A program made the position numbers and the translations under genes. This document shows positions 40,603-49,467 of a DNA stretch of 64,000 nucleotides, piece after piece; positions within the stretch are counted from its first letter, which is position 1, and the number at the start of each line of letters is the position of its first letter. The DNA is from CAZCCV01 sp964497515 (GTDB taxonomy: Bacteria > Armatimonadota > UBA5829 > DTLH01). The stretch spans positions 62,001-126,000 of the forward strand of contig CAZCCV010000003.1 in assembly GCA_964497515.1 (NCBI GenBank), read 5' to 3'. The notes below the pieces were generated by a model. That model ran no database searches. It was not told where the DNA came from and worked only from the letters and a program-made list of their open reading frames with translations.

Positions 40603-41592
40603 TCAGATTTGGCTCTCTATGCTGTGCAGGATACTGAGCACTATCCCTTTTGATTCCGCCTGAAAATCTGGACTCGGCCGCATTAGCAGATAGAACCAAG
40701 CGTAGTTCATATATAAATGCATTCGGTAGAACTCCCGCCTAAGGATTGCTTCTGCCGACTGATCAAGGGCTATACCGTAGCCTTCCTGCAAGTCCGGGTC
40801 GGGATTATCCCACAGCACAAACTCGAACTCACTTTCAGCAAAAAACGCGTTGTCCGTGTCGATTATAGCCCTTACCCGCCAACTGTTGTTCTCTTTGCTG
40901 ATAAGTATATTTGGATCCCAGATGTCGTTATGAACGAACACCGGCTCGCCGCAGCTATCGAAAATCTCACGGTTCTTTGTGTAGCAATCGAGGATGCTTG
41001 CGATTTCATATTCAGAGAACACTCCAGCAGTGCTGCACTTCTCAGAGACTTCTCTCAACAGCTCACCGAAGAAGGAAAACCATTTGTGGCTTCCTTTTAT
41101 GGAACCATCTGACATCACTTTGCCGTACTTCACGCGAGTAATGCTGTGCATCCGAGCAAGCAGTCGGCCGACTTCCCGCATTATACCGGGTCTAGCCTCG
41201 GCTGGAATTGAAGGATCTGAAAGCGGGGTAGCTTCGATGTAATCGACAAGCATATAGTCGCGGTCGATTACCGTTTTCGTTCCATCCGCCAGAATCGCTC
41301 GAGATGTGGGCACTCCGGCGGCTTCTAACAAATCGTATTTGAATCTCTCCGACATAAGCACGGCTTTGGCGTACTGGCCAACAGCCTCATCATCTCTAGG
41401 AGCAACACGGAGAACCACGTGTCGATCCGGGTTTTTTGTGCGTATCTGATACAGTGTGTTGTAGTGTCCGCCGTGCATCTGTTTGCAGTTGGCTACTTGA
41501 GCCTGATTGCCGAAAGCGGCACGGATTACTGCACTAATCTCTTCAGTTTTGAGCAGAGCATTCTTTTCTGCAGTCTCAGACACGGGATCCAT
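40603..41592 (-). CDS. Aminoglycoside phosphotransferase (APH) family kinase-like protein
   Basis: A ~329-residue protein with a kinase-like fold. HGGHYNTLYQIRTKNPDRHV then VLRVAP is the nucleotide-binding lobe, VFVHNDIWDPNILI the Brenner-type catalytic motif (H-x-D-x4-N) and IIDTDNAFFAESEFEF the DxD/metal region, as in APH/choline kinase enzymes. The substrate is unknown and a resistance role should not be assumed. An intrinsic-terminator-like hairpin with a T tract ends only a few bases before the ATG at 41592, suggesting attenuation. An in-frame upstream start (41622) would lie inside that hairpin. Confidence 0.82.
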   Translation of the reverse strand: MDPVSETAEKNALLKTEEISAVIRAAFGNQAQVANCKQMHGGHYNTLYQIRTKNPDRHVVLRVAPRDDEAVGQYAKAVLMSERFKYDLLEAAGVPTSRAILADGTKTVIDRDYMLVDYIEATPLSDPSIPAEARPGIMREVGRLLARMHSITRVKYGKVMSDGSIKGSHKWFSFFGELLREVSEKCSTAGVFSEYEIASILDCYTKNREIFDSCGEPVFVHNDIWDPNILISKENNSWRVRAIIDTDNAFFAESEFEFVLWDNPDPDLQEGYGIALDQSAEAILRREFYRMHLYMNYAWFYLLMRPSPDFQAESKGIVLSILHSIESQI

Positions 41593-41594
41593 CC

Positions 41595-41635
41595 TAAAAA
41601 AAGAGAAAACCCCGGTTTCCAAAACGAAACCCGGG
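41595..41635 (-). terminator. Terminator-like attenuator directly before the APH gene
   Basis: On the minus strand CCCGGGTTTC pairs with GAAACCGGGG (41626-41635 with 41610-41619, one mismatch), followed by TTTTCTCTTTTTTT, immediately ahead of AGG-ATG. A shorter competing pairing CGAAA/TTTCG involves the left arm, as in an antiterminator. Confidence 0.7.
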
Positions 41636-41712
41636 TATATCTTTCGCTTCGCTCTGGTTCTACATTGCAGAACCGGTCTGCCTCAATACCGAGGTGAGCT
41701 TTAGTGTGAAAG

Positions 41713-41742
41713 GCTGCCTCGCAACGGTGGATGCGAGGCAGC
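41713..41742 (-). terminator. Terminator of ppdK
   Basis: A 10-bp perfect stem GCTGCCTCGC / GCGAGGCAGC (41713-41722 with 41733-41742), 30 bases beyond the ppdK stop, followed on the minus strand by CTTTCAC. Confidence 0.75.
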
Positions 41743-41771
41743 ACAAATACCGGCGCTAAAGCCGGATACTC

Positions 41772-44450
41772 TTACTTGTCGCGTGCAACTCCGGTGCCGC
41801 GCTCCTCAATGACAGCCTGAGCAGCAGCAAGCCGCGCTACAGGCAGTCGGCGAGGCGAGCAGCTAACGTAGTTCAGACCCAGCTTGTGGCAGAACTTAAC
41901 GCTATCCGGCTCTCCGCCGTGCTCACCACAGATACCCAGCTTGATTCCAGGATTGACGGCCTTTGCGTCTTCAACACAGATCTCCATCATTCGTCCGATA
42001 CCCTTCTGGTCGATGGTCTCGGTCGGGTCGGTCTTGAAGATGCTGTTGTCGACGTAAAGCTGCAGGAATCTGCCAGCGTCGTCACGGCTGATTCCGTAAC
42101 CCATCTGAGTCAGGTCGTTGGTGCCGAAGCTGAAGAACTCGGCTTCCTTCGCGATCTCGTCCGCTGTGAGCGCTGCTCTCGGGATCTCGATCATCGTGCC
42201 GAACATATAGTTGACTTCAACACCCTCGGCAGCCATTGTGCTCTTCGCCACCTCTTCGAGCTGAGTCTTGATGTAGGTGAGCTCGTTCACTGTGCCGATA
42301 AGCGGGATCATAATCTCGGGATGAACTTCCATTCCGGACTTCTTCACTTCACATGCGGCGCCGATGATAGCTCCAACCTGCATCTTCACGATGCCAGGGA
42401 AGTATATCGAGAGTCGAACTCCGCGCAGGCCGAGCATTGGGTTCTGCTCGTGCAGATCACGAACCTTAGCCAGAAGAATCTCCTTCTCCTTGAGCTCGGG
42501 TGCATTTGGGTTCTTGCATCGAAGCTCGGTGACCTCCACCAGAAGCTCGAGCAGCGGCGGTAGGAACTCGTGGAGTGGGGGGTCAATCAGTCTGATTGTG
42601 ACCGGCTTGCCGCCCATGGCCTTGAATATTCCAACAAAGTCTTCGCGCTGCATCGGAAGGAGCTTCGCAAGTGCTTTGTCACGAATCTCTTCGTTGTCGG
42701 CGAGAATCATGTCCCGAACGAAAGGAGCTCTGTCGCCACCGAGGAACATATGCTCCGTGCGGCAGAGGCCAATTCCCTCGGCTCCAAGCTGGATAGCGTC
42801 GGAAGCGTGCTCGGGAGTGTCAGCGTTCGCGCGAACTCCCAGCTTGCGGATTTCGTCAGCCCAAGCCATAAATGTGCCAAAGTCGCCAGTAACGGCGGCC
42901 GGCTCTGTCTCGAGCTTGGCGTTGTAGACTTCACCAGTTGTTCCGTTGATGGTGATTATATCGCCTTCCTTCACGGTCGTGCTGCCAACGGAGAACGAGC
43001 GCTTTGCTTCGTCAATCTTCAGATCGCCGCAGCCGCAGACTGTAGGAATGCCATACTGTCTTGCAACCAGGGCTGCGTGGCTTGTTCGGCCACCAAGCTG
43101 GGTTAGAACTCCAACAGATGCCAGCATCCCGCCGAGGTCGTCAGGGTTGGTCTCTTTGCGAACCAGAATAACGTGCTTGTCCTCTTCGGCCATGCGGATG
43201 GCAGCCTTTCCGTCGAGCGCAACGTGACCCCAAGCACCACCAGGACCAGCATTCAGTCCCTTTGCGAGCGGCTTAATCCCTCCAGTATCTTTGATGCGCG
43301 GGTTCAGCAACTGCTCAAGCTGCTCGGGAGCTACTCGGGTGAGAGCTTCGTCCTTGCTGATGCGGTTTTCGGCAACCATGTCAACAGCAATCTTGACTGC
43401 TGCAACACCTGTGCGCTTGCCGGCTCGGCACTGAAGGATGAACAGGCGACCCTTCTCGATAGTGAACTCGATGTCCTGCATCTCTCGATAGTGATCCTCG
43501 AGAGACTGTGCAGTGTCGGCAAACTGCTTGTAGATGCTCGGGAATTCGCCTTCGAGTTGGTCGATGGACTCCGGCGTTCGGACACCAGCAACAACGTCTT
43601 CTCCCTGAGCATTCTTCAAAAACTCGCCGAAGAGTTTGTGCTCACCAGTAGCCGGATTTCGTGTGAAGGCAACGCCTGTGCCGCAGTCATCACCCATGTT
43701 ACCGAAGACCATTGTCTGAACGTTCACGGCGGTTCCCAGGTCGTGGGAAATCTTCTCGCGGTTGCGATAGATTATTGCTCGTTCGTTGTTCCAGCTCTTG
43801 AAGACAGCGATTATCGCAAGTCTGAGCTGCTCGTACGGGTCCGTCGGGAAGTCGGAGCCGGTGGCTTTCTTGAAGTATTCCTTGTATTTGGCAACGAGGT
43901 CCTTCAGGCCGGCGGCATCGACGTCGGTATCAGACTTGGCACCGACTTTGGCTTTAATCTCGTCGAAAATGTGCTCGAAGTTGTGCTTCTTCAGTTCAGG
44001 GTAGTCATCGGAGAGCACGATGTCGGAGAACATCATAAGGAATCGGCGATAGGCGTCGTAACCGAACCGCTCGTTGCCGGAGGCAGATATGACGCTTTTC
44101 AGTGTGTCGTCGTTCAAGCCAAGGTTCAGGACTGTGTCCATCATACCAGGCATGGAGAACTTCGCACCGGAGCGAACAGAGACCAGCAGCGGATTTGCCG
44201 CGTCACCGAGTTTCTTACCCATATCCTTTTCAACATCGGCGAGCGATGCAAGAACCTCATCCCAGAGTCCTTCTGGAAGCTGGCCAGACTTGCTGTATTC
44301 GTTACAGGCCTCGGTGGTAATAGTAAAACCCGGAGGTACGGGCAGGCCGATATTGGTCATCTCGGCCAGGTTGGCGCCCTTGCCACCGAGTAGGTCTCTC
44401 ATCGTCGCGTTACCTTCTCTGAAAAGGTAAACGCGCTTTTTTGTCGTCAT
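41772..44450 (-). CDS. ppdK: Pyruvate, phosphate dikinase
   Basis: An 892-residue enzyme converting pyruvate, ATP and phosphate to PEP, AMP and PPi, reversibly. The N-terminal ATP-grasp part opens with LLGGKGANLAEMTNIGLPVP. VFGNMGDDCGTGVAFTRNPA lies near residue 255. The phosphohistidine motif is GGRTSHAALVARQYGIPTVC near 455. The C-terminal PEP/pyruvate barrel contains GIGLCRTEHMF and KLGICGEHGGEPDSVKFCHK. All parts and length are normal. With apgM this indicates gluconeogenic or PPi-linked glycolytic flux. AGGAGGAATATCTG precedes the ATG. Confidence 0.98.
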   Translation of the reverse strand: MTTKKRVYLFREGNATMRDLLGGKGANLAEMTNIGLPVPPGFTITTEACNEYSKSGQLPEGLWDEVLASLADVEKDMGKKLGDAANPLLVSVRSGAKFSMPGMMDTVLNLGLNDDTLKSVISASGNERFGYDAYRRFLMMFSDIVLSDDYPELKKHNFEHIFDEIKAKVGAKSDTDVDAAGLKDLVAKYKEYFKKATGSDFPTDPYEQLRLAIIAVFKSWNNERAIIYRNREKISHDLGTAVNVQTMVFGNMGDDCGTGVAFTRNPATGEHKLFGEFLKNAQGEDVVAGVRTPESIDQLEGEFPSIYKQFADTAQSLEDHYREMQDIEFTIEKGRLFILQCRAGKRTGVAAVKIAVDMVAENRISKDEALTRVAPEQLEQLLNPRIKDTGGIKPLAKGLNAGPGGAWGHVALDGKAAIRMAEEDKHVILVRKETNPDDLGGMLASVGVLTQLGGRTSHAALVARQYGIPTVCGCGDLKIDEAKRSFSVGSTTVKEGDIITINGTTGEVYNAKLETEPAAVTGDFGTFMAWADEIRKLGVRANADTPEHASDAIQLGAEGIGLCRTEHMFLGGDRAPFVRDMILADNEEIRDKALAKLLPMQREDFVGIFKAMGGKPVTIRLIDPPLHEFLPPLLELLVEVTELRCKNPNAPELKEKEILLAKVRDLHEQNPMLGLRGVRLSIYFPGIVKMQVGAIIGAACEVKKSGMEVHPEIMIPLIGTVNELTYIKTQLEEVAKSTMAAEGVEVNYMFGTMIEIPRAALTADEIAKEAEFFSFGTNDLTQMGYGISRDDAGRFLQLYVDNSIFKTDPTETIDQKGIGRMMEICVEDAKAVNPGIKLGICGEHGGEPDSVKFCHKLGLNYVSCSPRRLPVARLAAAQAVIEERGTGVARDK

Positions 44451-44605
44451 TCAGATATTCCTCCTGCTTATTCACTTGTGTAGTACCAAATTTGCTTCTT
44501 ATACAAATGGTGAGCAAGTTCCTGCATGAATGCCAAAAATATACAATTCTTCAGTTCTTCCCTCCAAAACAACCTGCAAAAGGCTCGATAGGGCAAGCAG
44601 AACAG

Positions 44606-44622
44606 TTGGCACGTTTTCTGCA
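44606..44622 (+). promoter_or_regulatory. Sigma54 (RpoN) type promoter of the C39-like peptidase gene
   Basis: TTGGCACGTTTTCTGCA has GG and GC exactly 10 bases apart and a perfect -24 element. The start would fall near 44633, about 40 bases before the ATG. It differs from the consensus -12 box by one base (CTGC for TTGC). Confidence 0.72.
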
Positions 44623-44673
44623 ACATACTACTAAGTCAGCCCGGATGCTTATGATACAGGACTTTAGAGCACT

Positions 44674-45429
44674 ATGAAACAAGCAAAACCTGCAATTCTC
44701 TTTGTTATGGCCGTAATCGCTTTTCTCACTGGGATATTACCGTCTCTTGGCGAGAGAGTTCCTGCACGTGCAAAGCTTGAGAATGTGCCTTACGTCCAGC
44801 AATTGAAGAACTATTGCGGGCCAGCATCACTTGCTTCCGTCCTCAACTACTGGGGACTCAAAATCGACCAGAAAGCGATTGGTGCAGACTGCTACGATCC
44901 AGCAATCGAAGCCACCAACGGAGCAGATATGATGTTCTTTGCTCGTAACAAAGGCTACTCGGCTTACTCCTGGAACAGCGGATTGTTGGATATCAAGAAT
45001 AAACTCGCGCAGGGAGTCCCTGTAATCGTGATCCAGGACACCAGTCTCACTGATAAATCCGGACACTACCGCGTAGCTGTTGGTTACGATGACGACGAGC
45101 GCGTTATCTATGTAATCGATCCCTACGAGCCAGAAACCAGACGGCTATCGTACGATTTGTTCGAATCCCTCTGGGAGCGTCACGGTTACTGGGCACTGCT
45201 GATCTGCCCGGCCAAACGCGATACCTTCCGGACTGAACTCGACGAAAAGAACCCCGTAGTTCATCTCGATCTGGCGTACGTCTACTACAAGAATGGACAG
45301 ATGAAAGAGTCTGAAAGAGAGAGCAGGCTGGCGCTTGCGCTCGAACCGGGGAACTATACCGCAAAAGATATCCTCGCAAAATCAATGCTTGCAGCAGCAG
45401 GCTCGCGCGCCAAGCAGAGACTCGACTAA
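44674..45429 (+). CDS. Exported C39-like peptidase with TPR-like tail
   Basis: A 251-residue protein with an N-terminal signal-anchor (AILFVMAVIAFLTGILPSLG). The peptidase C39-like domain (~38-180) has Cys in NYCGPASLASVLNYWG, His in SGHYRVAVGYDDD and Asp in YVIDPYEPETRR, a complete triad. The C-terminal ~50 residues (VVHLDLAYVYYKNGQMKESE) resemble a TPR unit. Such proteins cleave or bind exported peptides. It is monocistronic, preceded by a sigma54-type promoter like that of the PEP-CTERM gene, so it may belong to the same regulon. Confidence 0.85.
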   Translation: MKQAKPAILFVMAVIAFLTGILPSLGERVPARAKLENVPYVQQLKNYCGPASLASVLNYWGLKIDQKAIGADCYDPAIEATNGADMMFFARNKGYSAYSWNSGLLDIKNKLAQGVPVIVIQDTSLTDKSGHYRVAVGYDDDERVIYVIDPYEPETRRLSYDLFESLWERHGYWALLICPAKRDTFRTELDEKNPVVHLDLAYVYYKNGQMKESERESRLALALEPGNYTAKDILAKSMLAAAGSRAKQRLD

Positions 45430-45581
45430 TACGATCTTCGCTTAGGAGTGCAGGTCAAGCAATCGTCTTCTTTGCGTTTCATCAACCCTCCTTGCATCGC
45501 AATCAAGCCCACGCTGTGGAACTTGTGTTACCCATCTGTCTTCTCGCCTATTGCTTCAATTGCCCTCAATCTTGGCAGGTC

Positions 45582-45610
45582 TTGCAATAGGGTGTTGTGC
45601 GTGTTATACT
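45582..45610 (+). promoter_or_regulatory. Promoter of the nusA-infB-pnp superoperon
   Basis: TTGCAA (45582-45587), a 17-base spacer and TATACT (45605-45610). The start is predicted near 45617, about 80 bases before nusA. The preceding 45430-45581 holds nothing recognisable. Confidence 0.75.
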
Positions 45611-45636
45611 AATTTCGGTTATACAGGTGCATTGAG

Positions 45637-45664
45637 AAGAGTGGGTCGCACGCCCACTCTTTTA
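45637..45664 (+). terminator. Attenuator hairpin in the nusA leader
   Basis: AAGAGTGGG (45637-45645) pairs with CCCACTCTT (45653-45661), followed by TTATCG, so the hairpin is U-flanked within the CTCTTTTATC stretch. It lies between the promoter and the nusA start and has the form of an intrinsic terminator. Confidence 0.7.
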
Positions 45665-45695
45665 TCGTTATGAGCAAGTTAGGGAGAAAGGTGTA

Positions 45696-46856
45696 ATGAA
45701 CCACGACTTCCTGGAGGCGCTCCGGCAGATAGAGAGAGAAAAGGAGATTCCGCTAGAGGTTCTCCTTACGACAATCGAGTCGGCGTTGGAGACGGCATAC
45801 AAAAAGAACTATGCTGCGACTGGGGATATACGGGTAAGGGTAGCGGCCACCAAATCTGGCTTTAAGGTCTACACCCAAAAGGATGTAGTCGAGGAAGTCA
45901 GAAATGATCATACAGAGATTGCTTTGGAGGACGCTCGAAAATACGACAGCGATGCCATTGTCGGCGGTGCGGTTGAGATGGAGGTTACTCCGGGAGACTT
46001 TGGACGTATCGCCGCTCAGACTGCCAAGCAAGTGGTAGTGCAGCGCATCCGCGAAGCCGAAAGAGAGCAGGTCTACGAAGAGTTCGGCGATCGAATAGGT
46101 GAGGTCGTAACCGGGACAGTTCAGCGCAGAGAGCAGCGGAATGTGCTTATCAATCTTGGTAAGGTTGAGGCTCTTCTTCCGCCGGCTGAACAGGTGTCTA
46201 CCGAGCCGTATAAGTTCGGTGACCGACTGAAAGTTTATATGCTGGAGGTCAGACGTACGCCAAGAGGGCCTCAGGTCATTGTTTCGCGCACTCATCCGAC
46301 ACTTATTAGAAGATTGTTCGAGTTGGAAGTCCCTGAGATAGCCGAAGGGATTGTTACGATAAAATCAGTTGCTCGCGAAGCCGGCGCCAGGACGAAAATT
46401 GCAGTGGCATCGAGCGACGATAGGGTAGATCCGGTCGGCGCCTGTGTTGGCCACCGCGGAACTCGGGTGCAGTCGGTTGTAAACGAGCTTTACGACGAGA
46501 AGATAGATATAGTTCGATGGAACGCTGACATAACCAAGTTCGTGGCTGAGAGTCTTAGCCCTGCAAAGGCGATCTCTGTCACCGCCGATGAAGAAGCTAA
46601 GGCGGCTCTCGTCATCGTTCCGGACAACCAGTTGTCGCTCGCTATCGGAAAATCCGGACAGAATGTGCGGTTGGCTGCCAGATTGACTGGTTGGAGAATC
46701 GATATTCGAAGCGAATCGCATCTTGGAGATTCTTCGCCCGAAGGTGAGCAAGAGGAAATGGCTGGCGCACCCGATAATACTGACGGGGTTGCTGCGGACT
46801 GGACAGAGCCTGCCGATTTGGGTTCGGAGTCTCCTGGAGATGAACCTGTAGGTTAG
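45696..46856 (+). CDS. nusA: Transcription termination/antitermination factor NusA
   Basis: A 386-residue RNA polymerase-binding factor. The order is an N-terminal polymerase-binding domain (~1-125), S1 domain (GEVVTGTVQRREQRNVLINL, ~130-200), KH1 (TIKSVAREAGARTKIAVASS, then DPVGACVGHRGTRVQ, ~225-290) and KH2 (VPDNQLSLAIGKSGQNVRLA, ~300-345). A short acidic tail follows instead of the E. coli repeats. A strong ribosome-binding site (AGGGAGAAAGG) precedes the ATG. rimP, which usually precedes nusA, is absent here. Confidence 0.97.
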   Translation: MNHDFLEALRQIEREKEIPLEVLLTTIESALETAYKKNYAATGDIRVRVAATKSGFKVYTQKDVVEEVRNDHTEIALEDARKYDSDAIVGGAVEMEVTPGDFGRIAAQTAKQVVVQRIREAEREQVYEEFGDRIGEVVTGTVQRREQRNVLINLGKVEALLPPAEQVSTEPYKFGDRLKVYMLEVRRTPRGPQVIVSRTHPTLIRRLFELEVPEIAEGIVTIKSVAREAGARTKIAVASSDDRVDPVGACVGHRGTRVQSVVNELYDEKIDIVRWNADITKFVAESLSPAKAISVTADEEAKAALVIVPDNQLSLAIGKSGQNVRLAARLTGWRIDIRSESHLGDSSPEGEQEEMAGAPDNTDGVAADWTEPADLGSESPGDEPVG

Positions 46857-46869
46857 AACGGCTTTTGAT

Positions 46870-46899
46870 GGAGTGCACTTGATCAACAGACTGCACTCC
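46870..46899 (+). other. Intercistronic hairpin between nusA and ylxR
   Basis: An 8-bp perfect stem GGAGTGCA / TGCACTCC (46870-46877 with 46892-46899) and no T run. It is a candidate RNA-processing or stability element. Confidence 0.5.
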
Positions 46900-46916
46900 T
46901 GCAAATGAGATAAATT

Positions 46917-47180
46917 ATGGCAGAAAATAAGCGGCCGATAAGAACTTGTGTCGCTTGTAGAGCGTCTGATGAGAAACAGGGCCTTTTGAGGATTGTAAAG
47001 GACTCATCCGGTGTTGTCAGTATTGATCCTACCGGGAAAAAGCCTGGTAGAGGTGCATATATTTGCCGCAGTGTTGAGTGTATCAATGCGGCTGCAAAGA
47101 AGAAATCGTTCGGACGGGCGCTTCGCACGGTAGTGCCCGCGGGTGTCATCGAAGAGTTGTTGAATACCGTGCGGGAGTAG
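46917..47180 (+). CDS. ylxR: YlxR (DUF448) RNA-binding protein
   Basis: An 87-residue basic protein with the signature RPIRTCVACRASDEKQGLLR and PGRGAYICRSVECINAAAKK. The fold binds RNA; in some bacteria (RnpM) it modulates RNase P. It occupies the conserved place between nusA and infB. Confidence 0.95.
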   Translation: MAENKRPIRTCVACRASDEKQGLLRIVKDSSGVVSIDPTGKKPGRGAYICRSVECINAAAKKKSFGRALRTVVPAGVIEELLNTVRE

Positions 47181-47478
47181 GAAGACAGCGACCGACAGAC
47201 GGTAGTAGGGAAGCGTTATGGATCACTAGACGAAAAGCGACAACTGCTCGCCGTGGGCGAGCCCAGGAGTGCGGCATTGTCCGCCGTGTAGTGTCCTCTT
47301 TGACGATTGATCGTCATTTCCCTTTCCTTCCACCGTCGTATCGGCTGTCGTTCCAATTCTTCCAGGCGCCAGGTGTTGGCTGTACCAATTTTGGAAAGGA
47401 AAATGGGAATCCCCTGATTTCCTCTTTATTTTGGACCAGGCGTCCATCGACTAGCAGCGTGAGGTGAGAAAGTCTAAT
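47181..47478 (+). other. Structured non-coding gap before infB
   Basis: These 298 bases sit inside a tightly packed operon without a plausible gene. Successive hairpins are visible: GCTCGCC-GTG-GGCGAGC (47246-47262), GCGG/CCGC (47271-47284) and TGACGA-TTGA-TCGTCA (47302-47317). Pyrimidine- and purine-rich blocks (CCCTTTCCTTCC at ~47330, GGAAAGGAAAATGGG at ~47393) can partly pair. The gene usually here, ylxQ (L7Ae-like), is missing. Confidence 0.5.
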
Positions 47479-49410
47479 ATGAGCAATATCAAAGTCTCCG
47501 AACTCGCGAAGGAGATGGGGATTCCGGCAGGCCCGCTTATGGCGGCCCTGAAAGACCTCGGGGTTGCAGTAGATGGCCCGGGCAGTGAGATCGACAAGAG
47601 TACGGCCGAGTCTGTAAAAGAGATTATCAATGAGGACAAGAGTCGTGTCGTCGAGATGGGGCAGGCCATTACTGTCCGTGAGCTCGCTGAGGCAATGAAT
47701 GCAGACTCCGGCGACGTTCAGCGGCGACTGGTGGAATCGGGTGTCTTGGCGAGTATCAATCAACAGCTTTCGCCTGAAGTTGCCGCGCAGGTGGCAGAAA
47801 AGTTCGGTTATCGCGTGCAGGCTGGAAAGAAGGTTCGCAAGGAGTCTGCACCGAAGGCAGTTGCTCCTGCACAGAAGTCAAAGAGTGCAGGCAAAACTGT
47901 CCCCAGGCCGCCCGTTGTAACCATTCTTGGCCACGTCGACCACGGCAAAACCACTCTTCTCGATAAGATTAGATCTGCCAACGTTATCGAAGGCGAGTTT
48001 GGTGGAATCACTCAGCATATCGGTGCTTACCAGGTGGAGATAGACGGCAGAAAGATCACTTTCCTGGATACACCGGGGCACGAGGCGTTCACCGCTATGC
48101 GTGCAAGGGGCGCTAGTGTCACAGATATAGCTGTTCTGATAGTGGCTGCTGACGACGCTGTTATGCCGCAGACTGTTGAGGCAATCAACCACGCGAAGGC
48201 TGCCGATGTTCCAATTATCGTTGCCATAAACAAGATCGATAAGCCGAGCGCCAATGTCGAGCGGACAAAACAGCAGCTTATGGATCACGACCTTATGCCT
48301 GAAGAGTGGGGCGGCGATACCATTATGGTGGAGATCTCTGCAAAGCAGGGCACTAATCTCGATAGCCTCCTCGAGATGATTCTCCTTACGGCGGATATGC
48401 TGGAACTGTCGGCTCCGGCGTCAGCCAAGGACGTAGGGGGAGTTATCATCGAAGCCAAGATCGATAAGGGCAAAGGCCCGGTTGCTACGGTGCTTGTGCA
48501 GAAGGGTACTCTTAAGGTTGGCACTCCGGTAGTTGCCGGCGCAGCTTGTGGCAAGATCAAGGCTATGCTCGATGAAAATGGCGAACGGGTCTACAAGGCT
48601 GGCCCTGCCACACCGGTAGAGATTCTGGGGTTTTCTCAGCCGCCGCTTGCGGGAGATACTCTCATCTCAGCAAAGGACGACAAACGCGCCAGACAGATGG
48701 CCGAATTGTGCGCACAGAGGACTCGCGAGGATAGAATTGCTTCTGAATCCAGACTGACGCTCGAAGACCTCTTCAGACAGGTAAAAGAAGGTCAGGTGAA
48801 AGACCTGAACATTGTATTGAAAACAGACGTTCAGGGCTCTGAGGAAGCTGTAAGGCAGTCGCTTGAGGGCATTGAGCACGAAGAGGTTCGGGTTAAAATC
48901 ATCCACACTGGCGTAGGCAATGTTAGTGAAAATGATATTCTGCTGGCTACTGCGTCAAATGCGATTGTCATCGGTTTCAACGTTAAAGTGGACACGAGAG
49001 CCTCCGATATGGCCGATGCCGAGCACGTAGAGGTTAGAACCTACAATATCATCTACGAGCTTATAAATGATGTTAGAGCTGCTATGGGTGGACTTCTGGA
49101 GCCGGTATACGAAGAGGTTCCGCTTGGTACAGTGGATGTTCGTGCGATATTCCGCGTGCCGAAGGTGGGTATCGTTGCTGGATGTTATGTCACTGATGGC
49201 AAAGTCACCAGAAACTCCCAGGCAAGGGTTATCCGCAATAGCGAAGTCATCCATACGGGCAAAATCGACACTTTGAAGCATCTGAAAGATGATGTTAAGG
49301 AGATGGCGGCGGGCTTCGAGTGCGGAATTGCGATGGAAGGATACAACGACTTCGAAATAGGCGACACGTTGGATGTCTTTACCACTCGCCGCGTTGCTCG
49401 TGCGGTCTAG
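47479..49410 (+). CDS. infB: Translation initiation factor IF-2
   Basis: A ~643-residue GTPase delivering fMet-tRNA to the 30S subunit. A short N-terminal part has IF2-N domains (MSNIKVSELAKEMGIP and ITVRELAEAMNADSGDVQRR). G1 is GHVDHGKTTL near residue 157, G2 GGITQHIGAY, G3 DTPGHEAF and G4 NKIDK. Domains II-IV follow (LKTDVQGSEEAVRQSLEGIE). It is shorter than E. coli or Bacillus IF-2, with a trimmed linker. AGGTGA at 47462-47467 fits the ATG at 47479; a GTG at 47464 overlaps that site and is unlikely. Confidence 0.97.
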   Translation: MSNIKVSELAKEMGIPAGPLMAALKDLGVAVDGPGSEIDKSTAESVKEIINEDKSRVVEMGQAITVRELAEAMNADSGDVQRRLVESGVLASINQQLSPEVAAQVAEKFGYRVQAGKKVRKESAPKAVAPAQKSKSAGKTVPRPPVVTILGHVDHGKTTLLDKIRSANVIEGEFGGITQHIGAYQVEIDGRKITFLDTPGHEAFTAMRARGASVTDIAVLIVAADDAVMPQTVEAINHAKAADVPIIVAINKIDKPSANVERTKQQLMDHDLMPEEWGGDTIMVEISAKQGTNLDSLLEMILLTADMLELSAPASAKDVGGVIIEAKIDKGKGPVATVLVQKGTLKVGTPVVAGAACGKIKAMLDENGERVYKAGPATPVEILGFSQPPLAGDTLISAKDDKRARQMAELCAQRTREDRIASESRLTLEDLFRQVKEGQVKDLNIVLKTDVQGSEEAVRQSLEGIEHEEVRVKIIHTGVGNVSENDILLATASNAIVIGFNVKVDTRASDMADAEHVEVRTYNIIYELINDVRAAMGGLLEPVYEEVPLGTVDVRAIFRVPKVGIVAGCYVTDGKVTRNSQARVIRNSEVIHTGKIDTLKHLKDDVKEMAAGFECGIAMEGYNDFEIGDTLDVFTTRRVARAV

Positions 49411-49467
49411 TTGTTAATCGGTGGGCGGTCGACAATATTATCTGCTGCTCACTTGCCGCGTAGTGCT

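Noticed and set aside
43173..44393. 406-codon open frame antisense to ppdK
   Set aside because: Shadow frame caused by codon bias of ppdK; no start signal or homology.
47078..47467. 129-codon frame spanning the ylxR-infB gap
   Set aside because: Begins inside ylxR in another frame, is Arg/Ser-rich without family match, and has no start signal; it is not a remnant of ylxQ that I can recognise.
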